Source: Microglena sp. YARC (Eukaryota > Chlorophyta > Chlorophyceae > Chlamydomonadales > Chlamydomonadaceae). From it: a DNA stretch of 64,000 nt. Shown here in pieces: positions 1 through 10,905 of this stretch. Position numbers and translations under genes: made by a program. Each line of letters begins with the position of its first letter. The first letter of the stretch is position 1. The notes below the pieces were generated by a model that was given only the letters and a program-made list of their open reading frames with translations, ran no database searches and had not been told where the DNA came from. The stretch is taken from positions 34,285,431 through 34,349,430 of the forward strand of contig CM039462.1 of NCBI GenBank assembly GCA_022414725.1. The letters run 5' to 3'.

Positions 1-50
1 ATGGGTAACCCTGGGGGCTCCCACCCCCCAGAAGGGAGGGCTCCGCCAAA
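1..50 (-). repeat. Short dispersed repeat fragment
   Basis: The first 50 bases are close to the reverse complement of 8945-8990 (shared GGCGGAGCCC and CCCCCAGGGTTACCC cores). It is an interspersed repeat cut by the window edge; the class is unknown. Confidence 0.5.
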
Positions 51-73
51 AATAAACACGAGATCTCTAGCCC

Positions 74-776
74 TTTGCCCTTGAAGAAAATTCAGAATCC
101 ACCGTACCAACGCAGGAGGAACCATTTATGGTGAGAAAAAGGGGAATAAATCAACACGAGATATTGCGCCCTTCACGTTTGAAGAGATCAAGTTGTCTGT
201 CTGAAGGAGTGAAGGGGCGGCTTCAACACCCTGATGGAAAGTACAACGCATCGCACGATGACCACAAGCTGAACCTCAATGTCGTCGATGTCGTCGGAGC
301 AGGGACCGTGCTGGCTAAAGAAGAGCGCCCGCCTCGGAACTTCATGGCCCTCTATTGGCCCGACACATGAATTATGCTGAAGTCAAGAACATGGTTCCGG
401 GGATACTGTACACGATTTGTGTACACCCCAAATCGTGTATAGGATCCCCGGAACCATGTTCTGAACTTCGGCGTAGTTCATGTGTCGGACCAAGATAGGG
501 TCGTGAAGTTCCGGGTGCTCTTGGGTGCTCTTCTGAACCCAGCACCTTGCCTGCTCCGACGACATCGACGACAGTGATGTCCAGCTTCTGGTTGCGTTGT
601 ACTGCATTGCGTTGTACTTTCCATCAGCGTATTGGAGCCGCCCCTTCAGACAGACAACTTGATATCTTCAAGCGTAAAGGGCGAAAGCTCTCGTGCTGAT
701 TTAATCCCCATCTCTCACCAGACATAGTTTCTCCTGCGTTGATGCTGTGGATTCTGAAATGTTTCAAGGGCAAATG
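74..776. mobile_element. Fold-back element with ~350-bp inverted arms
   Basis: The left arm (about 74-420) and right arm (about 430-776) are imperfect reverse complements over their whole length. The outer ends read TTTGCCCTTGAA and TTCAAGGGCAAA. The centre is a tight palindrome around 395-460 containing GGTTCCGGGGAT and ATCCCCGGAACC. No transposase frame is present; the ORFs at 128-370 and 383-607 are mirror-image frames of the arms. It is best read as a non-autonomous fold-back or MITE-type element. A transcript would form a very long hairpin. Confidence 0.75.
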
Positions 777-1082
777 TGCGCATTCTATTTGGAATTGGCA
801 TTTGATTTTTGACTACTGGTAGATTGGGATTTGTATTGAAGGTCGGAATTTTATTTTGTTATTGGCACCTTCAACTTGGAATTTGGAATGGGACTTGAAA
901 TTGAAGTCGGCTGCTTGAAGTTGCAATTATAATTGTATTTCGTGCTTCTGCCCTGATGCTAATAGAAGTCTCTCAGAGATAGAAGTCTCTCAGGCGGTCA
1001 CTTGCTCTCCTGTCCTGCGGAGCTGGTCACCGCCAAGTCCGAGGTACCAGTCAAGGAGAGGGCAAAATATTGTGGGACTCTG

Positions 1083-1207
1083 GTAGTGGACTGGAATATC
1101 TGGGTGGTAGTGGTGTGGGTGGTTGTGTGGGTGGTTGTGTGGGTGGGTGTGGGTGTGGGTGGGTGCGTGTGCGTGTGCGTGTGCTGGGGGGGGGGGGGGG
1201 GGGGGGG
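1083..1207. repeat. GT-rich tract ending in a G run
   Basis: A (GGTTGTGT)-like tract passes into (GT)n and then about 20 consecutive G. It is simple sequence; the proline/histidine-rich frame on the other strand is an artefact of it. Confidence 0.85.
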
Positions 1208-1232
1208 TCCAACTCAGCAACAAACCTTCCCT

Positions 1233-1590
1233 GTATGTATGTTTGTTGTTACATCCAGGGGTATCTGGGCTAAAAGGACTTGCCCAACCATGATCAGGAG
1301 GGGCTGAGATTCCTGAGAAAACGAAAAGAACGCTGATGAACTGAACACCAAACAAATGTTTTACCGACATGGGCCCTGAGTTCGTGCTACAGTGATAATT
1401 TAATTCTACGATTATATCATCATCATCCCAAGTGCGATGATAATTTAATTGTGCGATTCTCATTGCATTTTCCATTTTTAAAGATATTTCCATAATTGAA
1501 AGGATGCAGGTGAACTCAGGTTCAATTCTTAGTTTTCCTAAAAGCAATTTCCTATCCTCAGAGTACCGTATACAGGACATTCTAACATGA
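1233..1590 (+). mobile_element. Interspersed repeat family A, copy 1
   Basis: It starts near a TATGTATGTTTGTTGTTACA tract and contains the family signatures CCAGGGGTA, GGACTTGCCCAACC, GGGCCCTGAGTTCGTGCTAC and AGTGATAATTTAATT, ending at CTATCCTCAG. The best-delimited copy is at 23784-24155. No coding capacity is seen, so it is SINE- or MITE-like. Confidence 0.7.
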
Positions 1591-2521
1591 ATGAGTGGCA
1601 CCACCATTCGAACTGAATCCTCCGTGTCGCTGGTTTGAGTCGGGAGACCCACCTCATGGGGTGAAAGTCCTTTCACAACTAAAAAAATGAAATTCCCTTT
1701 CACACCCTATGTTAGGAGAGCAAAGAACCAACATACCAAGTTACGAGCTCCATCCTGTTTCCGGGTCCATGAGTTTCCTGGGTAGCTGTCCAAAAATGAA
1801 TCTGTGAATCTGGGGCTATGGGAATCTGCTCCAACAACGCTGAACAGTGTCACGCAGAGTATGCAACTCATAAATCGAGCCATTGTGTTCATTCGTTACG
1901 TCTGTGTCTGTGCCTGGGAGTGAGTTATCTCGAAACCGTCGCTAAGATAGTGCGCAACGTGCGTGCGTGTGTCCAACGTGCGCAAAAGCACAGGCATACT
2001 ATAGGCGAGCGGAGTATTCGAAGCGGGTCTTCGTTCTTGGCAGGAGCAAGAAGTCCTTGGTCGAGGCAAAGCTGGGCGAAGCGAACTAGGGTTGTTCAGA
2101 ACGCTGCGTCTTGCGGCTTGCGTCGCAGACGCAACGTAGGTAGGGCCGGGTAGGGCGTTGCCCCGTTGTGTTTCAGGCGCAAATCCAGTGGGCCGGTTGC
2201 GCCCCATACGCAGATTTTGGATGGTCCGTTGCATCTCAGAGGGTCTAGGAACTTGCCCTACTATACTATGAGTGCAATCGGATGAAATGCCTCCTCCTTG
2301 CATGCCTCTGTATGTGTACGTTTTTACAATAAAGGGCTAAATCTTTGGTGGCAAGGTGCGCATGCTTCGGATTAGAAGGAAGATAAAGGTCCTGGTATAA
2401 TACGGTATATGGCATGCCGGTTTTTGGATCTGACCACCCGGCTGTGATGCTAATCGACACAAAGAATGCCAAGTCAAGCAGACCCTCCTAAATCCAATGC
2501 CAGATTACAACTAAGCAGCAC
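1591..2521. other. Non-coding stretch, no gene recognised
   Basis: No exon with splice sites or protein-like frame is seen. 2090-2280 is rich in GACGC/GCGTC motifs also found at 18990-19080 and 22090-22255, which suggests a diverged short element. The segment 1600-1690 recurs inverted at 3190-3290. Confidence 0.45.
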
Positions 2522-2700
2522 CTAGGTGTATGTTTGTTACAATCCAGGGGTATGCCAACTATGCTAAAGGGACTTGCCCAACCGTGATAGGAAGGGCTTA
2601 AAAATAAAAAGCATTGATGAACTGAACCCCTTACAATCGTTTTACCGACGGGGGCACTGAGTTTGTGCTACAGCGACCATTTAGTTTTACAAGAATACCT
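2522..2700 (+). mobile_element. Interspersed repeat family A, partial copy
   Basis: It carries the family A 5' half: GTATGTTTGTTACAATCCAG, GGGACTTGCCCAACCG, ATGAACTGAACCCC and GTTTTACCGACGGGGGC. The 3' half diverges. Confidence 0.7.
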
Positions 2701-2879
2701 ATAATAATCTTATTGGCAGACCGCATGTGCCCTATGGGGATATATGTATTTCCTCACCCCCTTATACGGTACATTAAAAAAAACATATGAGAAGAATCGC
2801 ACAAATAAAATTATCATCCTACAGTATGTAAGAGGATGATTTCATTATATTGTAGAGCCAGATGATCCCTGTAGCACGT

Positions 2880-3300
2880 ACTCAGGGCCCCGTTAGTAGA
2901 ACGATTGTTTGGGGTTCAGTACCTCAATGCCTTTTCTTTTTAGCCCTTCGTGTCACGGTTAGGCAAGTCCCTTTAGCCTATTTGGCCTACCCCTGTACTG
3001 TAAAATACATATGTACTAACTATTATGTTCTTCACAGTTTTATGAGGGCAGCTTTCGATGGCAACATAGCATTTGATTTACGAGACAAAATACCGATATT
3101 TACTCATGAAACGCAGCATAATAGAAGCTGGAGTAACCTACACACGCTATCCTTAATTGGGTACCCCTTCTATCCGACGCAAGACCTTTTTGTTAGTTGT
3201 GAAAGGAATTTCAACCTAGGAGGAGGGTCTCCCGACACAAACCAGCGGCACCGAGGATTCAGTTTGAATGGCGTTGCCACTCCTTCAAAAGAATGTGATA
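2880..3300 (-). mobile_element. Interspersed repeat family A, inverted copy
   Basis: This is the reverse complement of the family A core (GGGCCCCGTTAGTAGAACGA, GTCCCTTTAGCCTATTTGGC), followed by sequence matching the inverse of 1600-1690. The 147-aa frame across it is not a gene. It and the copy at 1233 form a large inverted pair. Confidence 0.65.
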
Positions 3301-3479
3301 ACTAAAACTAATAAGTCTAACTATTACTAGCTATATTATTTATCCTCCGTATGCTATCGTTGATACCAGTACACTTTCTAGCACAACCCTCTATCACTCC
3401 CACGCTCTTCGTACTGCTGGGTCCGTAGTGGGCGCCCTGGTAGTGGGGGCACAAGCCGACGTCACTCTCTCGCTTACTC

Positions 3480-3651
3480 TTTTTGCAAGTTGGTGACGTT
3501 GGCCAGATGGTCGTTAGCGTCGGGACCAAGCTAAATATAAGACTTCGTTCTTGACCAGCTTCCAGGAATTCTGATTACCGTCAATTCATATCGCTCAACC
3601 AGATTCTTTGCGCATCGCGTTCGTTTTCGACCCGCATAAGCCAACGACAGC
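3480..3651 (+). promoter_or_regulatory. Probable promoter/5' leader of the THUMPD1-like gene
   Basis: This is unique, CpG-containing sequence immediately upstream of the first ATG, in contrast with the surrounding repeats. No TATA box is obvious. The assignment is positional only. Confidence 0.3.
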
Positions 3652-3747
3652 ATGTCCGATAGAGGTGGAGGTGGCGGCCGAGGCGGCAAACGAGGCGGAG
3701 GTGATGGCCCTGCTAGCGCCAAGAATAAGAAGGCCAAGTACTACTCG
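3652..3747 (+). CDS. THUMPD1: THUMPD1 exon 1
   Basis: It has 32 codons from ATG. It is glycine/arginine-rich, then ends KNKKAKYYS before donor GTAATT, phase 0. The family has a short basic N-terminus here. This is the only ATG that feeds exon 2 in frame. Confidence 0.8.
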
Positions 3748-6700
3748 GTAATTATAGCAGGGGTTATAGCACTGGGGTTGTGGGGTACTGCCACGATGTC
3801 ATGCAAGCTTGCATGGTGGGTTAACCCTACTGCAGCCTGCACCATGTTCAGGTTGTCCAACAGGTGTTCAGGGTGTTATACACCTGTTGAAGGACATCGT
3901 TGGTGAAACATGTACGTGTTGAACAGGTGTTGAGCACCCTGAATGCCTGTTTAACAACCGGAACAGGTGCAGGCTGCTGTTTTTGTTTGGTTAGGCTGCC
4001 TGGTCTACCTGCCTTCAGGCTACTCGCATCCTGCAGGCGAAGTACACAAGGGTATTGCAAACACTATTAGTACAGAATGCAATCACGCTTTCAGGACAAG
4101 GATTGCAGCACTAGAGCAGGGGTTATAGCACTGGGCTGGTGGGGGTACTGCCACCATGTCATGCAAGCTTGCATGCTGCCTGCGGGATACTGTGTAATGC
4201 TTGCATGCTGCCTGTGGGAATCTGTGTAATGCTTGCATGCAGCCTGTGGGAATCTGTGTAATGCTTGCATGCAGCCTGTGGGATATCGTGTAATGCTTGC
4301 ATGCAGCCTGCGGGAATCTGTGTAATGCTTGCATGCTGCCACCATGTAATGCAAGCTTGCATGCTCCCTGTGGGATACTGTGTAATGCTTGCATGCAGCC
4401 TGTGGGAATCTGTGTAATGCTTGCATGCTGCCACCATGTAATGCAAGCTTGCATGCTGCCTGTGGGATACTGTGTAATGCTTGCATGCAGCCTGTGGGAA
4501 TCTGTGTAATGCTTGCATGCTGCCACCATGTAATGCAAGCTTGCATGCTGCCTGTGGGATACTGTGTAATGCTTGCATGCAGCCTGTGGGATACTGTGTA
4601 ATGTTTGCATGCAGCCTGTGGGATACTGTGTAATGCTTGCATGCAGCCTGTGGGATACTGTGTAATGCTTGCATGCAGCCTGCGGGAATTTGTGTAATGC
4701 TTGCATGCTGCCACAATGTAATGCAAGCTTACATGCTGCCTGTGGGATACTGTGTAATGCTTGCATGCAGCCTGCGGGAATCTGTGTAATGCTTGCATTC
4801 AGCCACCATGTAATGCAAGATTGCATGCTGCCTGTGGGATACTGCCGTGGGATACTGTGTAATGCTTGCATGCAGCCTGTGGGAATCTGTGTAATGCTTG
4901 CATGCTGCCACCATGTAATGCAAGCTTGCATGCTGCCTGTGGGATACTGTGTAATGCTTGCATGCAGCCTGTTGGAATCTGTGTAATGCTTGCATGCTGC
5001 CACCATGTAATGCAAGCTTGCATGCTGCCTGTGGGATACTGTGTAATGCTTGCATGCTGCCTGTGGGACACTGTGTAATGCTTGCATGCTGCCACCATGT
5101 AATGCAAGCTTGCATGCTGCCTGTGGGATACTGTGTAATGCTTGCATGCTGCCACCATGTAATGCAAGATTGCATGCTGCCTGTGGGATACTGTGTAATG
5201 CTTGCATGCTGCCACCATGTAATGCAAGATTGCATGCTGCCTGTGGGATTCTGTGTAATGCTTGCATGCTGCCACCATGTAATGCAAGATTGCATGCTGC
5301 CTGTGGGATATCGTGTAATGCTTGCATGCTGCCACCATGTAATGCAAGATTGCATGCTGCCTGTGGGATACTGTGTAATGCTTGCATGCTGCCACCATGT
5401 AATGCAAGATTGCATGCTGCCTGTGGGATACTGTGTAATGCTTGCATGCTACCACCATGTAATGCAAGATTGCATGCTGCCTGTGGGATACTGTGTAATA
5501 CTTGCATGCTGCCACCATGTAATGCAAGATTGCATGCTGCCTGTGGGATACTGTGTAATGCTTGCATGCTGCCACCATGTAATGCAAGATTGCACGCTGC
5601 CTGCGGGATATCGTGTAATGCTTGCATGCTGCCACCATGTAATGCAAGATTGCATGCTGCCTGTGGGATACTGTGTAATGCTTGCATGCTGCCACCATGT
5701 AATGCAAGATTGCATGCTGCCTGTGGGATACTGTGTAATGCTTGCATGCTGCCACCATTTAATGCAAGATTGCATGCTGCCTGTGGGATACTGTGTAATG
5801 CTTGCATGCTGCCACCATGTAATGCAAGATTGCATGCTGCCTGTGGGATATCGTGTAATGCTTGCATGCTGCCACCATGTAATGCAAGATTGCATGCTGC
5901 CTGTGGGATACTGTGTAATGCTTGCATGCTGCCACCATGTAATGCAAGATTGCATGCTGCCTGTGGGATACCGTTTAATGCTTGCATGCTGCCACCATGT
6001 AATGCAAGATTGCATGCTGCCTGTGGGATACTGTGTAATGCTTGCATGCTGCCACCATGTGATGCAAGATTGCATGCTGCCTGTTGGATACTGTGTAATG
6101 CTTGCATTATAAATAGGCACTGGCATATCATTTGATGTTGACTAAAATCAAGTATGCTATTAAATGATATCATACAAAACTGCATCATATGATATAGTAT
6201 ATAAATGGCAACTTTAGCCTAGTAAGACTGCCGGCATCATCGGATATCACATGATGGCATGCTATTATATGATATCATATCGCCGTTCCCGATATCATAT
6301 CGCCGTTCCCTATATATATGTGTGTAACCCTGCTCTTTTTGAGCCATGCGCACACAGTGAGCTACAGGTCAGTTTTCAAATCTGAAAGTGGGTTTTTTCT
6401 AGTTGTATGGTTTTAGGCGCCTCCGGGAACAGCTTCGTAGTGCTTTTATAGCTTTTTAGGGCCATAGTGCCTCTATAGCTTTATAGGGCCATAAATTGGA
6501 GGAAAACACTTTTAAAACATTTTGCAGTGATAATTTCGCCAAAATGGGGTCAAAAGTAATGATTGCTATATGTAGTGGGAAAAGAGCCCTGCTACAGATA
6601 TGTGTAGGGAACGGCAATATGATATCATATGATGCTGACTGTCTGACTAGGCTAAAGTTACCATTTATATACAATGGCATATAATGCAGATATCATAGGA

Positions 6701-9700
6701 TATTGTATGGTATGATTCTCGCCTTCGGTCAACATCGTATGATATGCCGTTCCTTAGATATGTGTGGGTGGTACCCAGCTCGCATGCCGCATGTTCCTGG
6801 CGTTGGCTTGTTTGTCAAATCGGTTTTGGGTGGTGTCCTATGTTAGGGCGTTTATAAGTACACCCAACACACGCCACCTATGCCACACACCACTCACTCA
6901 ATACAAACATTACACACCACACGAACACCACACACACCACACGCACCATATACAGTCACCACACATAGCGTGCACACCACCGCCATTCCATTCCATTCTT
7001 GTACAAGTCCTAATTACCCCCCCCCCCCCCCCCTCCCTACCCCCCTACCCCCGCCCCTCGCTGCTCACAGGTCATTCAGAGGGCTCTGGCCAGGCCCTCC
7101 CCCCAGGCCCTCCCCCCAGGCCGCTCAGTAGTGATGACCACCTCCTCCCCCCTACCCTTCCATGACCACCCACCCACACCAAAACACCACCAACACCAAC
7201 ACCCCCCCACGAACACCAATCACCGACACCAACACCAACCAACCAACACCAACCAACCAACACCAACCACCCACACCAACCGGCAGAAGCACGGAGAGGG
7301 CTTTGGCCAGGCCCTCCCCCCAGGCCGCCCAGGTGTGATGATCACCTTCTCCCCATCCCCTCCCAACACCAACCGCCAACCACCCACAGCACCAACACCC
7401 ACCACCAACACAAACACCCACCAACACCACCCACCCACACCAACCCGCAGAAGCACGCAGGGGGCTCTGGCCAGGCCCTCCCCCCAGGCTGCCCGGGTGT
7501 GATGATCACCTTCTCCCCCTCCCCTCCCAACACCAATCACCAACCATCCACACCACCAACCACCCACACCAGCAACACCCACCACCAACAACCACCACCA
7601 ACACCACCCACCAACACCCACCAATATCAACCACCCACACCAACCCGCAGAAGCACGCAGGGGGCTCTGGCCAGGCCCTCCCCCCAGGCCGCCCAGGTGT
7701 GATGATTACCTGTGACCCTAACTGGGAGCCCAGGGCCCAGAACGAAGCCCTGGCTTTGATTGAGGAGGTGAGTGTGGAGCTCCATGTGTGGGCGGGGTGT
7801 GGGTGGATGGGTGTAGAGTGCGTAGGTGTGTGTGGAGCGTCGGGTGTGTGTGTGTAGGGGGGGGGGGTTGGTGTAGAGTGCGTAGGTGTGGGTGGGTGGG
7901 TGTTGAGTGTGCAGGTGTGATGATCTCCCGTGACCCAAACTGAGAGCCCAGGGGTCAGAAGCCCTGGCTTTGATAGAGGAGGTGAGTGTGGAGCCCGGGG
8001 TGTGCGTGGATGTGTGTAGAGTGTGTAGGTGTGTGGGTGTGGGTGGGTGGGTGTAGAGTACGCAGGTGTGATGATCACCTGTCACCCTAACTGGGAGCCT
8101 AGTGGCCAGAACGAAGCCCTGGCATTGATAGAGGAGGTGAGTGTGGAGCTTTGGATATAGGTGTGAATGTGTGGGTGGGGTGTGTTTGGATGGGTGTAGA
8201 GCGCGTAGGTGTGGGTGGGTGGATGGGTGTAGAGTGCGTAGGTGTGGGTGGGCGGGTGTAGAGTAAGAGAAGCAAATATGGGCCATGTTGGGCCCATCGG
8301 CAATGCACCATGCGTGGGTATCTTCCAGCCTCTTTAAAATGCTCATCTGGATGCCCTTGCTTGGGGTGGTCCCTTGCCTCTTTCCTTTGACTAGGAACAC
8401 TTTTGCATCATGCATTCATGGCCCTTTGCTTCTTGCCTTTGACTTGGAACACTTTTGCATCATGGTTTGATTGATTTGCCTTGCCTGCTGCGTAGCACCA
8501 CGACGAGTTGTGGCCCCTACCCTTTTGCCCTTGACTATCACCATTATCACCACTTTTGAACCCTGGTTTGATTCCTTTGCCTTGCCTGCTGCGTAGCACT
8601 ACGACAAGTTGTGGCCCCTACCCTTTTGCCTTTGACTATCACCATTATCACCACTATCACCATTATCACCATTATCACCATTATCACCACTTTTGAACCC
8701 TGGTTTGATTGATTTGCCTTGCCTGGTGCATAGCACTACGACAAGTTGTGGCCCCTATCCTCTTGCCTTTGAATAGCATCATCATCATCATCATCATCAC
8801 TTTTTAATCGTGTTTTTATTTCTTTGCCTTGCCTGCTGCGTAGCACTACGACAAGTTGGCTGGCACCAGTTCAAAGCCAGCAGCCAAGGCTGAGGGCGAG
8901 GGAAAGAAAGACATCAGTGCTCTTATCGCTGCAGAGGTGAGTTTTTGGCGGAGCCCCCTCTTCAAGAATGTGTGAGCCCCCAGGGTTACCCCGTATGACC
9001 GCCCCCCCCGAAAGATTGAAGCCTGACACGTCAGCCAACTGTCTCATAACTAACTAGCTTCGGTCCGCTCCATTTCCGTTACCGCCTTTCGTTCTGTTGC
9101 CAACACACTCCGTCAATTTTCGCGCCGCTTGCGACGCTGCTTAGGACTTGTATATTCTTTTTTGCTGGCACCAGTTCAAAGCAGCAGCAAAGGCTTCCGT
9201 TAAGATTCATACGGAGGCGCAACAATAACAAAGCAAAATAGAGCCAAGTTCAGCACAACGCAAATACAATGCAACGCAGAAACAGCAACGCAAACCAGAA
9301 CAGAGGAAAGTACAACATATGACACAATACAAAGCGACGCAAGCGCAATAACTGCAAAACAAAACAGAACAAAGCCAAGTACAACACATGACATGACATA
9401 ACATAACGCAAGTGCAACAAAGCAAAACAGAGCAAAGTAAAGTACAACTCTTCACACAGGAAAACACAAAGCAGATGCAACAACAACAAAGCAAAGTTCA
9501 ACACAGGACACAACACAACCCAAGCGCAACAACAACCTAGAAAAGTACAACACATAACACAACGCAAGCGCAACAAACGACCAAGCAAGCGAAACAGGGC
9601 AAAGCAAGGACCAACCAACCAACCAAGCGAGCAACCAACCAAAACGCAACAACAACCAACAAAGGAAAACAGAACAAAGCAACATGCAAGCAACCAACCA

Positions 9701-10818
9701 ACCAACCAACCAACCAACCAACCAACCAACCAACCAACCAACCAACAAAAACGCAACAACAACCAAGCAAGCGAAACAGAACAAGGCAACAACCATCCAA
9801 GCAAGCAAGCAAGCAACCAATCAAAACGCAACGACGACCAACCAAGCCAAACAGAACAAAGCAACTACCAAGCAAGCAAGCAACCAACAAAAACGCAACA
9901 ACAACCAAGCAAGCAAAACTGAACAAAGCAACGACCATCCAAGCAAGCAAGCAAGCAAGCAAGCAACCAACCAAAACGCAACAACCTCCAATGAAGCAAA
10001 ACAGGACCAAGCAACAAGCAAGCAACCAACCAACCAAATCGCAGCAACAACCAACCAAGCAAAACAGAACAAAGCAAAAACCCAAAGGATGCTAAGCAAA
10101 GCAATGCCCTCCAAAGCCAAGCCACTAAACAAAACATGTCAAACCAATTAATTCAACAAAACAAATGTACAACGCCCCAGGTAGCAGTGATTTAAGACTG
10201 AACAAAACACGCCAAACCAATTAACACAACAACACAAATTTGCAAGACCCCAGATTATTGAGCTTCAAGGCCAAACAAAACATGCCAAACTAATTAACAC
10301 AACTAATACAATTTGCAACCTCCCAGGTTTTGGTGCTTGAAGACTAAACAAACCATGCCAAACCAATGAACACAACAAATCAAATTTACAGCCTCCCCTT
10401 GAAGACTAAACAAAACATGCAAAACCAATTAACACAGCAACACAAATTTACACCCCCCCAGTTTACGGAGCTTAAAAACTTAACACAACATTTAAACATG
10501 GCAAACCGATTAACACAACAAATCAAATCTATCCCCCCCCAGGTCGCAGAGCTTAAAGACAAGAGCAAGCAGCGCTTCACCCCCCACGGCATGTCAGTCA
10601 ATGGTTGCGTGTTTATCATGTTCCCTCAAGACATTCGTGAGTTCCAAGCAGTCTGTAGCAGGATAGCCTGCTACTAGTCTATCTATTTGCCCTGTAGTCT
10701 AGCGTTCTGTTACACAGTCTGGGTGTGTTGGGGTGTGCTGGGGGTGCAGGTCACACTTCCCTCAAGACATACGTGAGTCCTAGGCAGTCTGTAGCAGGAT
10801 AGCCTGCTACCATTCTAC

Positions 10819-10905
<87 letters not shown>

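Noticed and set aside
4083..6188. 701-codon minus-strand ORF and overlapping plus-strand ORFs
   Set aside because: They are frames of a 60-bp minisatellite in THUMPD1 intron 1. Several frames are open at once and none has non-repetitive sequence.
9250..10151. Long leucine/valine/cysteine ORFs on the minus strand
   Set aside because: They come from AACCAA/GCAA short-period repeats.
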